Assembly: GCF_029948125.1 (NCBI RefSeq)
Contig: NZ_JASAMB010000001.1
Span: 62,001-126,000, forward strand
Length of the DNA: 64,000 nt
Direction of reading: 5' to 3'
Origin: Catellatospora sp. KI3
GTDB taxonomy: Bacteria > Actinomycetota > Actinomycetes > Mycobacteriales > Micromonosporaceae
Shown piece by piece: positions 34,014 through 42,997 of this stretch. The notes under the pieces were generated by a model. It did not search any database and was not told where the DNA came from. It worked only from the letters and a program-made list of their open reading frames with translations. The translations under genes were made by a program, and so were the position numbers. Positions within the stretch are counted from its first letter, which is position 1, and the number at the start of each line of letters is the position of its first letter.

Positions 34014-34307
34014 CTAGTCGTCGTCGCCGTACCAGCGCCGCTTGACCGAGATGACCTCGACCTCGGGGCGGTTGGCCACGAGGCGCTCGCAGCGGTCGAG
34101 GATCTCGGTGACGTGCGCGTGGTCGGCCGCTACGACAGCCACCCCGATCTCGGTGCGGCCATGCAGGTCGAGCGCGCCGACCTCGGCGACCGCGACCTCG
34201 AACTTCTTCAGCGCCGCGATGATCGGGCGCACGTACGAGCGCTTCTCCTTCAGCGACCGGGAGTCACCCGGCAGCAGCAGGTCGAAGACAGCGGTTCCGG
34301 TATGCAC
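34014..34307 (-). CDS. DUF503 (YlxP-like) protein
   Basis: This 97-aa protein matches DUF503: LLLPGDSRSLKEKRSYVRPIIAALKKFEVAVAEVG followed by EIGVAVVAADHAHVTEILDRCERLV. The family (Bacillus YlxP) is nearly always encoded between infB and rbfA, as here, and is thought to act in ribosome assembly, though no activity is proven. The full family length is present. It is 144 bases upstream of rbfA. Confidence 0.9.
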   Translation of the reverse strand: MHTGTAVFDLLLPGDSRSLKEKRSYVRPIIAALKKFEVAVAEVGALDLHGRTEIGVAVVAADHAHVTEILDRCERLVANRPEVEVISVKRRWYGDDD

Positions 34308-34328
34308 GAGGCGGAAGCGTACGCGAGA

Positions 34329-35345
34329 TCACACCTTGCGGGCCACCAGAATGTCACGGTTGATGCCCTGGTCGACCCGGTGCTCGAAGCCCTCGTAGTC
34401 GACGGCCTCCAGCCCGTTCTCCTCCAGCAGGTCCAGCGCGTCCTCGCGCGGCGCGACGTGGGTGTTCCACGACATGCCCAGCGCGCCGCCGGGGCGCAGC
34501 AGCGCCACCCAGCCGGGCAGCGACTCCTCCAGCAGCTCCTGCGGGCTGCGCGCCAACCCCTTGCCGGTACGGCTGCCGTGCACCACCCCGTACGGCAGGT
34601 CGGCCACGATGACATCGGCGGAGTTGCCCTTGAGCAGGCCCTTGGTGGACGTGGTGTCGGCTTCCAGCAGCGCCACGTGCTGCGGCTGCTCGCGCACGTC
34701 GCCGATGCGCGCGTCGAAGCGCCGCCCGAGCCGCTTGCCCTCGCGGCGCAGCGGCGTGGTCTCGGCGGTGTGCTTGATCCGCTTGCGCTTGAGCCAGGTC
34801 TTCAGGAACGCCGAGTACGCCTCGACGTCCTTGCCGTCCAGTTCGATGCCGACGGCGTCCCAGCCGTACATCAGGGCCTGGTTGAGGGTGGTGCCCCGGC
34901 CGGCCACCGGGTCGAGCACGGTGAAGCGGCGGGTCAGCAGCTGGTCGGCCCAGCTGGTCGCCAGCACGGTCACGTTGAGCAGCAGCTTGGTGAAGTGCTC
35001 GTTGGTCTTGCCGGCGTACTTCTGGATGGTGATCAGGTCGTCGTCGAACCGGTCCAGGCCGGGCCGCCCGACCGGGCGGAACAGGTCGTCCCCGGTGACC
35101 TCGAACAGGGCGTAGCCGGAGGACAGGTTCGCCAGGATCCGCAGGTCGTCGTCGGACAGCGGCCCGCCCTCGGTCTCGAAGACCAGGTACGGCAGCCCGG
35201 CGAACTCGACCGTCTCGGCCGGCTCCAGCCGCCCGTCCAGTGCCCGCTGACCGAACACCGACAGCTCGGCGGCGACCAGGTCGGGTGCGGACTGCGTGTA
35301 GACGCGGTTCGACGACGGCGCCGTCAGCAGCGCGTACTTGGCCAT
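34329..35345 (-). CDS. TRM11-family SAM-dependent methyltransferase
   Basis: The 338-aa protein has an N-terminal region of about 125 residues resembling a degenerate THUMP-like or ferredoxin-like domain and a C-terminal Rossmann methyltransferase of the TRM11/N6-adenine or N2-guanine type: FTVLDPVAGRGTTLNQALMYGWDAVGIEL (motif I) and VIVADLPYGVVHGS (motif IV, a D-L-P-Y variant of NPPY). The substrate is probably tRNA or rRNA, in keeping with its place between infB and DUF503, but that is inference. It starts with ATG 35345. Confidence 0.8.
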   Translation of the reverse strand: MAKYALLTAPSSNRVYTQSAPDLVAAELSVFGQRALDGRLEPAETVEFAGLPYLVFETEGGPLSDDDLRILANLSSGYALFEVTGDDLFRPVGRPGLDRFDDDLITIQKYAGKTNEHFTKLLLNVTVLATSWADQLLTRRFTVLDPVAGRGTTLNQALMYGWDAVGIELDGKDVEAYSAFLKTWLKRKRIKHTAETTPLRREGKRLGRRFDARIGDVREQPQHVALLEADTTSTKGLLKGNSADVIVADLPYGVVHGSRTGKGLARSPQELLEESLPGWVALLRPGGALGMSWNTHVAPREDALDLLEENGLEAVDYEGFEHRVDQGINRDILVARKV

Positions 35346-35391
35346 GTGCCCTCCTTGAACCCAGTATCAGGGCAGCATGCCCCAGACATGG

Positions 35392-35425
35392 CCAGGCGGC
35401 CGGTGCTGACGCACCGGCCGCCTGG
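35392..35425 (-). terminator. terminator after infB
   Basis: CCAGGCGGCCGGTG pairs perfectly with CACCGGCCGCCTGG over 14 bp with a 6-base loop (CTGACG). It starts 9 bases after the infB stop and separates infB from the downstream TRM11-type gene. The following bases are not U-rich, so Rho-independent strength rests on the stem. Confidence 0.75.
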
Positions 35426-35433
35426 TTCGAACC

Positions 35434-38400
35434 TCAGGCGCGGGGCTTCTCCCGCATCTCGAAGGTCTCGATGATGTCGCCGACCTGCAGGTTGCCGTAG
35501 CCGCCCAGGGTCAGACCGCACTCGAAGCCCTCGCGGACCTCGGTCGCGTCGTCCTTGAACCGCTTGAGCGAGCTGATCGACGCGTGCTCCGCCACGACGG
35601 TGCCGTCGCGGACCACCCGGGCCTTGGCGTTGCGCCGCAGCAGACCCGACCGCACGAGACAGCCGGCGATGAGACCCACCTTGGACGAGCGGAAGACCTC
35701 GCGGACCTCCGCCGAACCCAGGGCGACCTCCTCGAACTCCGGCTTGAGCATGCCCTTGAGGGCCGCCTCGATCTCGTCGATGGCCTGGTAGATGACCGTG
35801 TAGTAACGGATCTCCACGCCGACGCGGTCGGCCAGTTCGCGGGCCTGGTCCATCGGGCGCACGTTGAAGCCGATGATGATCGCGGTCGAGTTCGCCGAGG
35901 CGGACGCCAGGTTGACGTCGTTCTCGGTGATCGCGCCGACGCCGCGGTGGATGATCCGAAGCTGGATCTCCTCCGGGATCGGCAGCTTGACCAGCGCGTC
36001 CTCGAGGGCTTCCACGGAGCCGGAGACATCGCCCTTGATGATGAGGTCGAGCGAGGTGCGCTCGCCCTCCTTGATCTTCTCGAGCAGGTTCTCCAGCGAC
36101 ACCCGGCCGCGCAGGCTCGCCTGCTCGGCCGCCCGCTTGCGGGCCTGCCGCTGCTCGGCGATCTGGCGCACGGTCCGGTCGTCGTCGGCGGCCAGGAAGG
36201 TGTCACCCGCACCCGGCACCGCGGTCAGACCGAGCACCATCACCGGACGGGCCGGGCCCGCGAAGGCGAGCGGGTGGCCGTTCTCGTCCAGCATCGCCCG
36301 GACGCGGCCGTAGGCGTTGCCCGCCACGATCGAGTCGCCGACGTTGAGCGTGCCCTTCTGCACCAGGACCGTCGCCACCGGACCGCGGCCCTTGTCGAGC
36401 CGGGCCTCGATGGCCAGACCCTGGGCGTGGCCGTCGATCGGAGCGGTGAGCTCCAGCGACGCGTCCGCGGTGAGCAGGACCGCCTCCAGGAGGCCGTCGA
36501 TGTTGAGACGGCTCTTGGCGGAGATGTCGACGAACATGGTCTCGCCGCCGTACTCCTCGGCGACCAGGCCGTACTCGGTGAGCTGCTGACGCACCTTGCC
36601 GGGGTTGGCCTCGGGCTTGTCGATCTTGTTGACCGCGACCACGATCGGCACGTCGGCCGCCTTGGCGTGGTTGAGCGCCTCGATCGTCTGCGGCATGACG
36701 CCGTCATCGGCCGCGACGACCAGCACCACGATGTCGGTGGCCTGGGCACCACGGGCACGCATGGCGGTGAACGCCTCGTGACCCGGGGTGTCGATGAACG
36801 TGATCGCGCGGTCTTCACCCTCGTGCTCGACGTGCACCTGGTACGCGCCGATGTGCTGGGTGATACCGCCGGCCTCGCCCTCGACCACGTTCGCCGACCG
36901 GATCGCGTCCAGCAGCTTCGTCTTACCGTGGTCGACGTGACCCATGACGGTCACCACCGGCGGACGGCTGACCAGCCGCTCGTCGTCGACGTCGGCGTCG
37001 AGGTCGATGTTGAACCGGGCCAGCAGCTCGCGGTCCTCGTCCTCGGGGCTGACGATCTGCACCTCGAAGCCGAGGTGCTCGCCGAGCAGCATCAGGTCGT
37101 CGTCGGTGCACGACTGGGTCGCCGTCACCATGATGTTCAGGTTGAACATCTCCTGGACCAGCGAGCCCGGGTTGGCGTTGATCCGGTCCGCGAAGTCCGA
37201 CAGCGAGGCACCGCGCGGCAGCCGGAGCGCCTGCCCCTGGCCACGCGGCGCGCCCGAGCTCATCGTGGGCGCGGACAGGTTGTCGAACTCTTGACGCCGC
37301 TGCTTCTTGGACTTGCGGCCGCGCGACTTGCCGCCGCCACGACCGAAGGCACCCGCGGCGCCGCCGCCACGACCGCGACCACCCGCGCCGCCGCCACCGG
37401 GACGGCCCGCGCCGCCCGCCGGCGGACCACCGGTGCCGCCACCGGGACCACCACGGAAGCCGCCGCCGGCGCCAGGAGCACCGCCGCCGGGCCGGAAGCC
37501 GGTGCCGGCACCGCCGCCACCAGGACCGCCGCGGAAGCCACCGCCACCGCCGCCGCCACCGGGGCCGCCGCGGAAGCCGCCGCCGCCACCACCGGGACGA
37601 CCCGCGCCGCCACCGGGCCGACCCGCGCCGCCGCCGGGGCCACCCGGACGGGCCGGGCGCTGGCTGGGCATGGAGGCCGGGTTCGGCCGCGGGGGCATCG
37701 AGGCAGGGCTCGGCCGGGGCGGCATGGACGCCGGGTTCGGCCGGGGCATGCCGGCCGGGGACGGGCGCGACGGAGCCGCGCCGCCCGACGAGATGCCGAA
37801 CGGGTTGTTGCCGCCGCTGCGCGGCGGACGGTTGCCACCGGGAGCGCCGGGACGGCCCTCACGGTTGCCGCCCTCGCCGCGCGGACCGGCCGGACGGTCA
37901 CCGCGATCGCGGTCACGGTCACGACCGCCCTCGGGGCGCGGGCCGCCGGGGCCGGCGGGACGCCCGTCCCGACGGTCGCCACCGGGCGCGCCGGGACGCC
38001 CGGCCGGGGCTCCCGGACGGGCTGCGCCGGCCGCGGACGAGCCGGGTCGGGGCGGCATGAAGCTGGGCTTGGGGCCGTCGCCGCGAGGAGCGTCCTCGCG
38101 CTGGCTGCGAGCAGCCTGCTGGGCCGCGCGCGCGGCCTCCTGCTCGGCCTTGAGCGCCGAGGCACGCGCCTCGGCTGCCGCGACCTCGATGTCGTGGGCG
38201 CTGGCCGGCTTCGCGACCGGCGTCGGCGGCACCATCGACACGGGCGGCTTCGGCTTCATCACCGAAGGCGCCGCCGCGGGCTTCTTGGGGGGTGCCGGCC
38301 TGGCCGTCACCCGGGGTTCGTTCGCGGTCTCCGCTGTGGTCGCCGCCGGGGCCGGTGCCGGACGCGACGAGCTCGGGGAACCCCCGGAGCCGGCCGCGAA

Positions 38401-38550
38401 GGCGTTCTTCAGCCGTCGGGCGACGGGAGCTTCCACGGTGCTCGACGCGGTCTTGACGAACTCGCCCATCTCCTTGAGTTTGGCGAGAACGTCCTTACTC
38501 TCGACGCCGAGCTCCTTCGCAAGCTCGTGTACGCGGGCCTTGCCTGCCAC
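35434..38550 (-). CDS. infB: translation initiation factor IF-2
   Basis: IF-2 is the GTPase that places fMet-tRNA on the 30S subunit. The 1038-aa protein begins with an IF2-N domain ([30 protein letters not shown]), followed by about 400 residues of Pro/Gly/Ala/Arg low-complexity sequence (long GGGGGFRGG- and [10 protein letters not shown]-type repeats), then the G domain with [15 protein letters not shown] near residue 533, DTPGHEAF and NKIDKPEA, and the usual C-terminal domains. GTG 38550 is chosen for its GAGGAG ribosome binding site and the family start. A strong hairpin follows the stop. Confidence 0.97.
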   Translation of the reverse strand: MAGKARVHELAKELGVESKDVLAKLKEMGEFVKTASSTVEAPVARRLKNAFAAGSGGSPSSSRPAPAPAATTAETANEPRVTARPAPPKKPAAAPSVMKPKPPVSMVPPTPVAKPASAHDIEVAAAEARASALKAEQEAARAAQQAARSQREDAPRGDGPKPSFMPPRPGSSAAGAARPGAPAGRPGAPGGDRRDGRPAGPGGPRPEGGRDRDRDRGDRPAGPRGEGGNREGRPGAPGGNRPPRSGGNNPFGISSGGAAPSRPSPAGMPRPNPASMPPRPSPASMPPRPNPASMPSQRPARPGGPGGGAGRPGGGAGRPGGGGGGFRGGPGGGGGGGGFRGGPGGGGAGTGFRPGGGAPGAGGGFRGGPGGGTGGPPAGGAGRPGGGGAGGRGRGGGAAGAFGRGGGKSRGRKSKKQRRQEFDNLSAPTMSSGAPRGQGQALRLPRGASLSDFADRINANPGSLVQEMFNLNIMVTATQSCTDDDLMLLGEHLGFEVQIVSPEDEDRELLARFNIDLDADVDDERLVSRPPVVTVMGHVDHGKTKLLDAIRSANVVEGEAGGITQHIGAYQVHVEHEGEDRAITFIDTPGHEAFTAMRARGAQATDIVVLVVAADDGVMPQTIEALNHAKAADVPIVVAVNKIDKPEANPGKVRQQLTEYGLVAEEYGGETMFVDISAKSRLNIDGLLEAVLLTADASLELTAPIDGHAQGLAIEARLDKGRGPVATVLVQKGTLNVGDSIVAGNAYGRVRAMLDENGHPLAFAGPARPVMVLGLTAVPGAGDTFLAADDDRTVRQIAEQRQARKRAAEQASLRGRVSLENLLEKIKEGERTSLDLIIKGDVSGSVEALEDALVKLPIPEEIQLRIIHRGVGAITENDVNLASASANSTAIIIGFNVRPMDQARELADRVGVEIRYYTVIYQAIDEIEAALKGMLKPEFEEVALGSAEVREVFRSSKVGLIAGCLVRSGLLRRNAKARVVRDGTVVAEHASISSLKRFKDDATEVREGFECGLTLGGYGNLQVGDIIETFEMREKPRA

Positions 38551-38764
38551 TGCACTCCTCACTCCGAGGCCGCGCGGGCACTGACCCGCCACGACCTCAC
38601 TTGTGCACTTGAAGCCTGGTCATTTCAGCGACTTCATCGTGTGCCCATGTCGATTTTCCTACCTTGCTCTGATCCTCAGACGCTGCACAGGAGCGCTGCG
38701 CCTACGGTGGTCCGCCAGTGATGGTGGCGGCGATCCTTCGGATCGGATCGTGATCCAGCAGGCC

Positions 38765-39109
38765 TCACGGCCCGTGGATCGCCTCGGTCAGCTCACCGGC
38801 GTCCAGGACGCCTGTGATCCGCAGCGCGCGCCCGAAGGCGCGGCGCCGCAGCGCCGACTCGAGACAGGCCGCAGTCGGGTGTATGTGAGCCCCACGGCCG
38901 GTCATCGCACGCCGCTGATCGGGCCGGAGACTGAACTGGTCAGCTTCCGACTCCACCGCGACGACACGTAGTAAATCGATAGCAGACGCGCGTTGCCGAC
39001 ACCCGACGCATGTGCGCACCGGAGGTGCCACAAGCGGAACGGATGAGGCCGCTGCCTGCGATGTCGCCAGAGATTCCGCCGACGGTGCGAGCCGCGCGCG
39101 TCGTACCAC
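38765..39109 (-). CDS. YlxR family (DUF448) RNA-binding protein
   Basis: This 114-aa protein contains the YlxR signature VRTCVGCRQRASAIDLLRVVAV and GRGAHIHPTAACLESALRRRAFGRAL. YlxR (RnpM in Bacillus) binds RNase P RNA and modulates its activity; the nusA-ylxR-infB order is standard. The first 30 residues before VRTCVGCR lack family similarity, so the true start may be a GTG nearer residue 25; GTG 39109 is kept because it lies 15 bases after the nusA stop. Confidence 0.88.
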   Translation of the reverse strand: MVRRARLAPSAESLATSQAAASSVPLVAPPVRTCVGCRQRASAIDLLRVVAVESEADQFSLRPDQRRAMTGRGAHIHPTAACLESALRRRAFGRALRITGVLDAGELTEAIHGP

Positions 39110-39124
39110 CGAGCAAGTCTACCC

Positions 39125-40183
39125 CTATGCGGAGATCGGGGTGCCGCCCGGCTCCGTCTCGTGATCAGCACCGCTGCGGGGCGGGCGCGCCGCGCCGCCG
39201 GGCGCGTCGGCCGCGTCCGACCGGATGTCGATCCGCCAACCGGTCAACCGGGCCGCCAGCCTGGCATTCTGCCCTTCCCGGCCGATCGCCAGGGACAGCT
39301 GGTAGTCGGGCACGGTGACCCGCGCCGCACGCGCGGCCAGATCCACCACCTCGACCTTGAGCGCCTTGGCGGGCGAGAGCGCGTTGCCGACGAACTCGGC
39401 CGGATCGTCCGACCAGTCGATGATGTCGATCTTCTCACCGTGCAGTTCACTCATGACGGCGCGCACACGCTGGCCCATCGGGCCGATGCAGGCGCCCTTC
39501 GGGTTGACGCCGGCCACGGTCGAGCGCACCGCGATCTTGGTGCGGTGACCTGCCTCACGCGCGATCGCGGCGATCTCCACGGTGCCGTCGGCGATCTCCG
39601 GCACCTCCAGCGCGAACAGCTTCTTCACCAGCGCCGGGTGCGAGCGCGACAGCGTCACCTGCGGGCCGCGGAAACTCTTCGCGACGTGTACGACCACGCA
39701 CCGGATCCGCTGCCCGTGCGGGTACGTCTCCCCCGGCACCTGCTCCGACTGCGGCAGCACCGCCTCGACCTTGCCCAGGTCCACCGAGACGATGCCCTTC
39801 TCGGTCCGCGTCTCGTGCGCCTGGATGACCCCGGTGACCAGGTCGCCGTCGCGGTTGACGTACTCGCCGAAGTGCACCTCGTCGGTGGCCTCGCGCAGGC
39901 GCTGCAGGATGACCTGCTTGGCGGTCATCGCCGCGATGCGGCCGAAGTCGTGCGGGGTGTCGTCCCACTCGCGCACCATGTCGCCGCTCTCGGCGTCGTA
40001 CTCCTGCGCGAACACGACGGCCGCGCCGGAGTGCCGGTTGATCTCGACGCGGGCGTGCGACTGCGCGCCCTCGGTGTGCCGGTATGCGGTGAGCAGCGCC
40101 GATTCGATCGCCTGGAGGATCGTCTCCTCCGAGATCTCCTTGTCACGTGCCAGCGCCCGCAGCGCCGCAAGATCGATGTTCAC
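39125..40183 (-). CDS. nusA: transcription termination/antitermination factor NusA
   Basis: NusA binds RNA polymerase and nascent RNA to control pausing and termination. The 352-aa protein has the N-terminal polymerase-binding domain ([27 protein letters not shown]), an S1 domain ([29 protein letters not shown]), and two KH domains ([29 protein letters not shown] and [23 protein letters not shown]). It lacks the extra acidic repeats of gamma-proteobacteria, as usual here. The GTG start overlaps the rimP stop as GTGA. Confidence 0.97.
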   Translation of the reverse strand: MNIDLAALRALARDKEISEETILQAIESALLTAYRHTEGAQSHARVEINRHSGAAVVFAQEYDAESGDMVREWDDTPHDFGRIAAMTAKQVILQRLREATDEVHFGEYVNRDGDLVTGVIQAHETRTEKGIVSVDLGKVEAVLPQSEQVPGETYPHGQRIRCVVVHVAKSFRGPQVTLSRSHPALVKKLFALEVPEIADGTVEIAAIAREAGHRTKIAVRSTVAGVNPKGACIGPMGQRVRAVMSELHGEKIDIIDWSDDPAEFVGNALSPAKALKVEVVDLAARAARVTVPDYQLSLAIGREGQNARLAARLTGWRIDIRSDAADAPGGAARPPRSGADHETEPGGTPISA

Positions 40184-40857
40184 CGCTCTTCTCCTTCGTC
40201 ATCCGGCCCGTCCTCGTCGTCGGCGTCGTCGTCGAGGTCGTCCGACTCGTCGTCGTCCTCGTCGTCACCGAACTCGGCGAGCTCCTCATCGGAGATCTCG
40301 TTCATCCGCTTGAATTCGACCTGGACCCGGCCGGGACCCAGCGCGTCGTACGCGACCTCGGTCACCTTGCCGTCCACGTCGAGCACGACCCCGCCCGCAC
40401 CGGCCTCGGTGATCCGGCCCGTCAGCGTCTTGTCGCCCACCTTCACCTTGACCAGGCGTCCGGTGTTGCGCGCCCAGTGCCGGGGCAGCGTGAGCGGCCG
40501 GTCGACCCCGGGCGAGGAGACCTCCAACTGGTACTCGCCCCGGATCAGGTCGGCCCCGGCCTCCTCGGCCTCGTCCAGCGCCCGGGAAACCGCGCGCGAC
40601 ACCTCGGCGATCGCGTCCAGGCCCACCCCGCCGTCGCCGTCGACGACCACCTGCACCAGGTGCCGCCGACCGACCTGCTTGAGCGTCAGGTCATCCAGGT
40701 CGTAGCCGGTCGCGGCCACCACCGGTTCGATCACCTCGCGCAGCCGGGCCCGCCGTGCGGCCAGCTCGGTCGCGGGAGTGCGCGGCGGGGGCGCGGCGGC
40801 TGGCCGACCGGCCGGTCGGCCCGTCTGACGACCTGCGGCACGGCCACGCTGAGCCAT
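40180..40857 (-). CDS. rimP: ribosome maturation factor RimP
   Basis: RimP assists early 30S assembly. The 225-aa protein has an N-terminal basic/Pro-Ala extension (about 25 residues), the conserved core [45 protein letters not shown] and [20 protein letters not shown], and a strongly acidic C-terminal tail of Asp/Glu repeats. ATG 40857 is the frame start. It heads the rimP-nusA-ylxR-infB run and therefore probably follows the operon promoter in 40858-41110. Confidence 0.95.
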   Translation of the reverse strand: MAQRGRAAGRQTGRPAGRPAAAPPPRTPATELAARRARLREVIEPVVAATGYDLDDLTLKQVGRRHLVQVVVDGDGGVGLDAIAEVSRAVSRALDEAEEAGADLIRGEYQLEVSSPGVDRPLTLPRHWARNTGRLVKVKVGDKTLTGRITEAGAGGVVLDVDGKVTEVAYDALGPGRVQVEFKRMNEISDEELAEFGDDEDDDESDDLDDDADDEDGPDDEGEER

Positions 40858-40911
40858 CTGCGGGCACCCCTCTCGGTGATACGTCGACTGCGCAGAGCGT
40901 AACCCGCGAGG

Positions 40912-41001
40912 CTGTGCTGCCTCGGCATCGGCTCTGCGGCCTTAATCGGTGTCATCCTGTGCTGCCTCGGCATCGGCTCTGCGGCCTTAATCGGTGCCAT
41001 C
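40912..41001. repeat. 45-bp tandem duplication upstream of rimP
   Basis: Two adjacent 45-bp units (40912-40956, 40957-41001) differ at one position (GGTGTCATC versus GGTGCCATC). Each contains CTCGGCATCGGCTCTGCGG. An inverted GGATGACACCG follows shortly downstream at about 41018. The duplication lies in the 253-bp gap between divergent rimP and the lipoprotein gene, where the rimP-nusA-infB promoter is expected. Confidence 0.9.
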
Positions 41002-41110
41002 CTCCGCGTTCGCTCCGGATGACACCGAGCGGCCTGCAACCGCCGATGCCTGGAGAAGCGCCGAGCGGCGCCATTAGGCAAAGGATGCCGCCATCAGGGA
41101 GACTGGCGCG

Positions 41111-41635
41111 GTGCGGATACGGGCAGATGATCGTAGCGGGCGGGGCGGGCCGGGCACCAATCGGCGCGAGCTGCTCCGGCGGAGCGCGCTGGCGGGTGCG
41201 GTGGCGGGTGGAGTGCTCGTCACGGCTTCGGGCTGCGATCTGTTCGACGGCGGGCCGGACACCCCGCCCGCGCCGGACCAGCTGACCGGCCTGCTGGCGG
41301 GCACCTGGACGCTGATCGCCGCGTACGACTCCGCGCTGACGGCACTGCCCGAGCTGGGACCGCTGCTGGGGCCGCTGCGCGAGACGCACCGCCAGCACGC
41401 CGACGCGATCACCGCGATCATGGACCCGCGCCCGTCGGCGCAGGCGTTCGGCCCGAGCAGCCTCGCCCCGGCCGCCGGGGACCGCAAAGCCGTGCTCACC
41501 TCGCTGCGCACCGCCGAGCAGAACGGCAGCCGCCAGGCCGCCGAGGTCTGCCTGGCCACCACCCCGGCCCGCGCCACGCTCGTCGGCGAGATCGCGGTCG
41601 CCCGCGCCACCCACCTGGAGGTGCTGGTCCCATGA
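41111..41635 (+). CDS. Tat-type lipoprotein of a ferritin-like pair
   Basis: This 174-aa protein starts with an N-region containing NRRELLRRSALAGAVAGGVLVTASGC, that is a twin-arginine-like signal and a lipobox (TASGC) predicting an exported lipid-anchored protein. The mature part is helical (LTGLLAGTWTLIAAYDSAL, LRETHRQHADAITAI, VLTSLRTAEQNGSRQAAEVCLA) and resembles a ferritin-like bundle. The GTG start follows a 253-bp promoter region; the stop overlaps the next start as ATGA. Function unknown. Confidence 0.75.
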   Translation: MRIRADDRSGRGGPGTNRRELLRRSALAGAVAGGVLVTASGCDLFDGGPDTPPAPDQLTGLLAGTWTLIAAYDSALTALPELGPLLGPLRETHRQHADAITAIMDPRPSAQAFGPSSLAPAAGDRKAVLTSLRTAEQNGSRQAAEVCLATTPARATLVGEIAVARATHLEVLVP

Positions 41636-42072
41636 GTGCCGAACTCGGGCAGCGGCTCGGTGCCGCCCTGGCGGCGGAGTACGCCGCGATCTTCGCGTAC
41701 GGCCGGCTGGGCGTGCTGCTGGACAAGGCCGGGCGGGACCTCGCCCGCGGCGTCCAGGAGGTGCACCGGGTGCGCCGGGACGCCCTGCTGGTGCACCTGG
41801 CCGCCCTGAAGGTCGACCCGCCCGAGGCCGAGGCGGGCTACGCGATGCCGTTCCCGGTGACCGACAAGCCGTCGGCGCTGAAGCTCGCCGCCTACGTCGA
41901 GGACGGGGTGGCGGCGACGTGGCGGGCCGCGCTGGCGGTCACCGAGGGCGAGCTGCGCAAGCAGGTGCTCGCGGGCTACACCGACGCGGCGGTACGCGCG
42001 GCGCACTGGCGCCGCCTGGCCGGCGTCACCCCTCTGACCGTCACCTTCCCCGGCCGCCCCGCCAAGCGCTGA
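41632..42072 (+). CDS. DUF4439 ferritin-like domain protein
   Basis: The 146-aa product is a cytosolic four-helix ferritin-like protein of the DUF4439 type (AAEYAAIFAYGRLGVLLDK, VQEVHRVRRDALLVHLAAL, ALKLAAYVEDGVAATWRAALAVT). Glu and His residues suitable for a metal site are present in the first two helices, but a full di-iron ExxH set is not obvious. It is translationally coupled (ATGA) to the lipoprotein gene; the pair is conserved next to rimP in actinobacteria. Role unknown. Confidence 0.82.
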   Translation: MSAELGQRLGAALAAEYAAIFAYGRLGVLLDKAGRDLARGVQEVHRVRRDALLVHLAALKVDPPEAEAGYAMPFPVTDKPSALKLAAYVEDGVAATWRAALAVTEGELRKQVLAGYTDAAVRAAHWRRLAGVTPLTVTFPGRPAKR

Positions 42073-42120
42073 CCCCACCCCACCCCGCCCCGCCCCCGGC
42101 CCCTGGCCCCCGCCCGCCGG

Positions 42121-42157
42121 CCAGCGGCCAGCGGCGATCCGCCCAGCGGCCCAGCGG
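42121..42157. repeat. short 7-bp array (CCAGCGG), 4 units
   Basis: CCAGCGG occurs at 42121, 42128, 42143 and 42151. The array leads within 4 bases into family D copy 5, repeating the arrangement at 7344, 20740 and 30821. Confidence 0.6.
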
Positions 42158-42160
42158 CCG

Positions 42161-42360
42161 GATGATCGCCACCGGTGGTCGCGACCTCGGTTACCGGGCT
42201 GGTGATCGCTGCGAGCGGTCAGCACGGCGGCCGTAGACGCCGGTTCCGACCATCGGCGGCGATCATCAGCACAACCGTCCCCAAGCTCGCCGCCTGCGGG
42301 CGCAACTCCGCGCAGCCGAGGGCCTCGATCTTCGCCACCCGGCCGCAAGCCGCCGACCAG
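42161..42360. repeat. family D intergenic repeat module, copy 5 (degenerate)
   Basis: It begins GATGATCGCCACCGGTGGTC followed by GCGACCTCGG, repeats as GGTGATCGCTGCGAGCGGTC, and includes GGCGGCGATCATCAG in inverted orientation. The right end matches the consensus poorly. Confidence 0.5.
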
Positions 42361-42387
42361 AATCGATCAGCGGCGCGGCCTCGCCAG

Positions 42388-42424
42388 TTGCGTCGACTAT
42401 ACCGGGTATGCATACTCAGTAGTC
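42388..42424 (+). promoter_or_regulatory. promoter and palindromic operator of the PadR-ABC operon
   Basis: TTGCGT (42388-42393) and CATACT (42411-42416) are spaced by 17 bases, and the PadR ATG follows 8 bases later with no Shine-Dalgarno, so a leaderless transcript is plausible. The perfect palindrome GTATGCATAC (42406-42415) overlaps the -10 box and an adjacent TATACCGGGTATG gives a second dyad. PadR repressors commonly bind such dyads on their own promoters. Confidence 0.45.
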
Positions 42425-42997
42425 ATGTCAATCAGGCACGGCCTGCTCGCTCTGCTCGAACGCGGCCCCCGGTACGGATACCAGCTCAGGGCCGAGTTCG
42501 AGGACTCCACCGGCGCCACCTGGCCGCTGAACATCGGCCAGGTCTACACCACCCTCAACCGGCTCGAACGTGACGGCCTGGTGCATCCGCTGCCCGAAAA
42601 CGACGGGGGGCAGCGGCCGTACGAGATCACCGACACCGGGCGCACGGAGCTCGCGCTCTGGTTCGCCACCCCCATCGCCCGCGCCGACCGCCCCCGCGAC
42701 GAGCTGGCGATCAAGCTGGCCCTGGCGCTGACCACCCCCGGGGTGGACGTCGCGGCCGTCGTGCAGACCCAGCGCACCGCCACCATGCGCGCGCTGCAGG
42801 AGTACACCCGGCTCAAGCGCGCCGACGCCGACCTGCCCTGGCGGCTCGTGCTCGACGCGATGATCTTCCAGTCCGAGGCCGAGCTGCGCTGGCTGGACCA
42901 CTGCGAGACCGCGCTGGTGCGGTTTCGCCCGGCCCCGCCCGCGCCGCTACCGGTCCGCGACGAAACCCCCTCGACGACACGGGAGACCCAGGGATGA
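42425..42997 (+). CDS. PadR family transcriptional regulator
   Basis: The 190-aa regulator has the PadR winged helix (MSIRHGLLALLERGPRYGYQLRAEFE, then WPLNIGQVYTTLNRLERDGLVHP and YEITDTGRTEL) and a C-terminal helical dimerisation domain. It is the first gene of a three-gene operon with ABC ATPase and permease genes, joined by ATGA and GTGA overlaps. By family precedent it represses the operon until a transported toxic compound binds it. There is no Shine-Dalgarno upstream of the ATG. Confidence 0.92.
   Translation: MSIRHGLLALLERGPRYGYQLRAEFEDSTGATWPLNIGQVYTTLNRLERDGLVHPLPENDGGQRPYEITDTGRTELALWFATPIARADRPRDELAIKLALALTTPGVDVAAVVQTQRTATMRALQEYTRLKRADADLPWRLVLDAMIFQSEAELRWLDHCETALVRFRPAPPAPLPVRDETPSTTRETQG

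Larger units (their letters stand above)
42073..42424. other. intergenic region of 352 bp with repeats and a promoter
   Basis: It holds 7-bp CCAGCGG repeats (42121-42157), a degenerate family D module (42161-42360) and the promoter of the PadR gene (42388-42424). No gene is supported. Confidence 0.7.

Noticed and set aside
35584-38721. 1045-codon plus-strand frame opposite infB
   Set aside because: It is an antisense shadow of infB; its Thr/Ala/Arg repeats are the complement of the IF-2 linker.
40861-41110. Possible short gene encoding PRHRLCGLNRCHP repeats upstream of rimP
   Set aside because: The repeat is the 45-bp duplication, which preserves frame because 45 is a multiple of three; no start with a ribosome binding site and no family.
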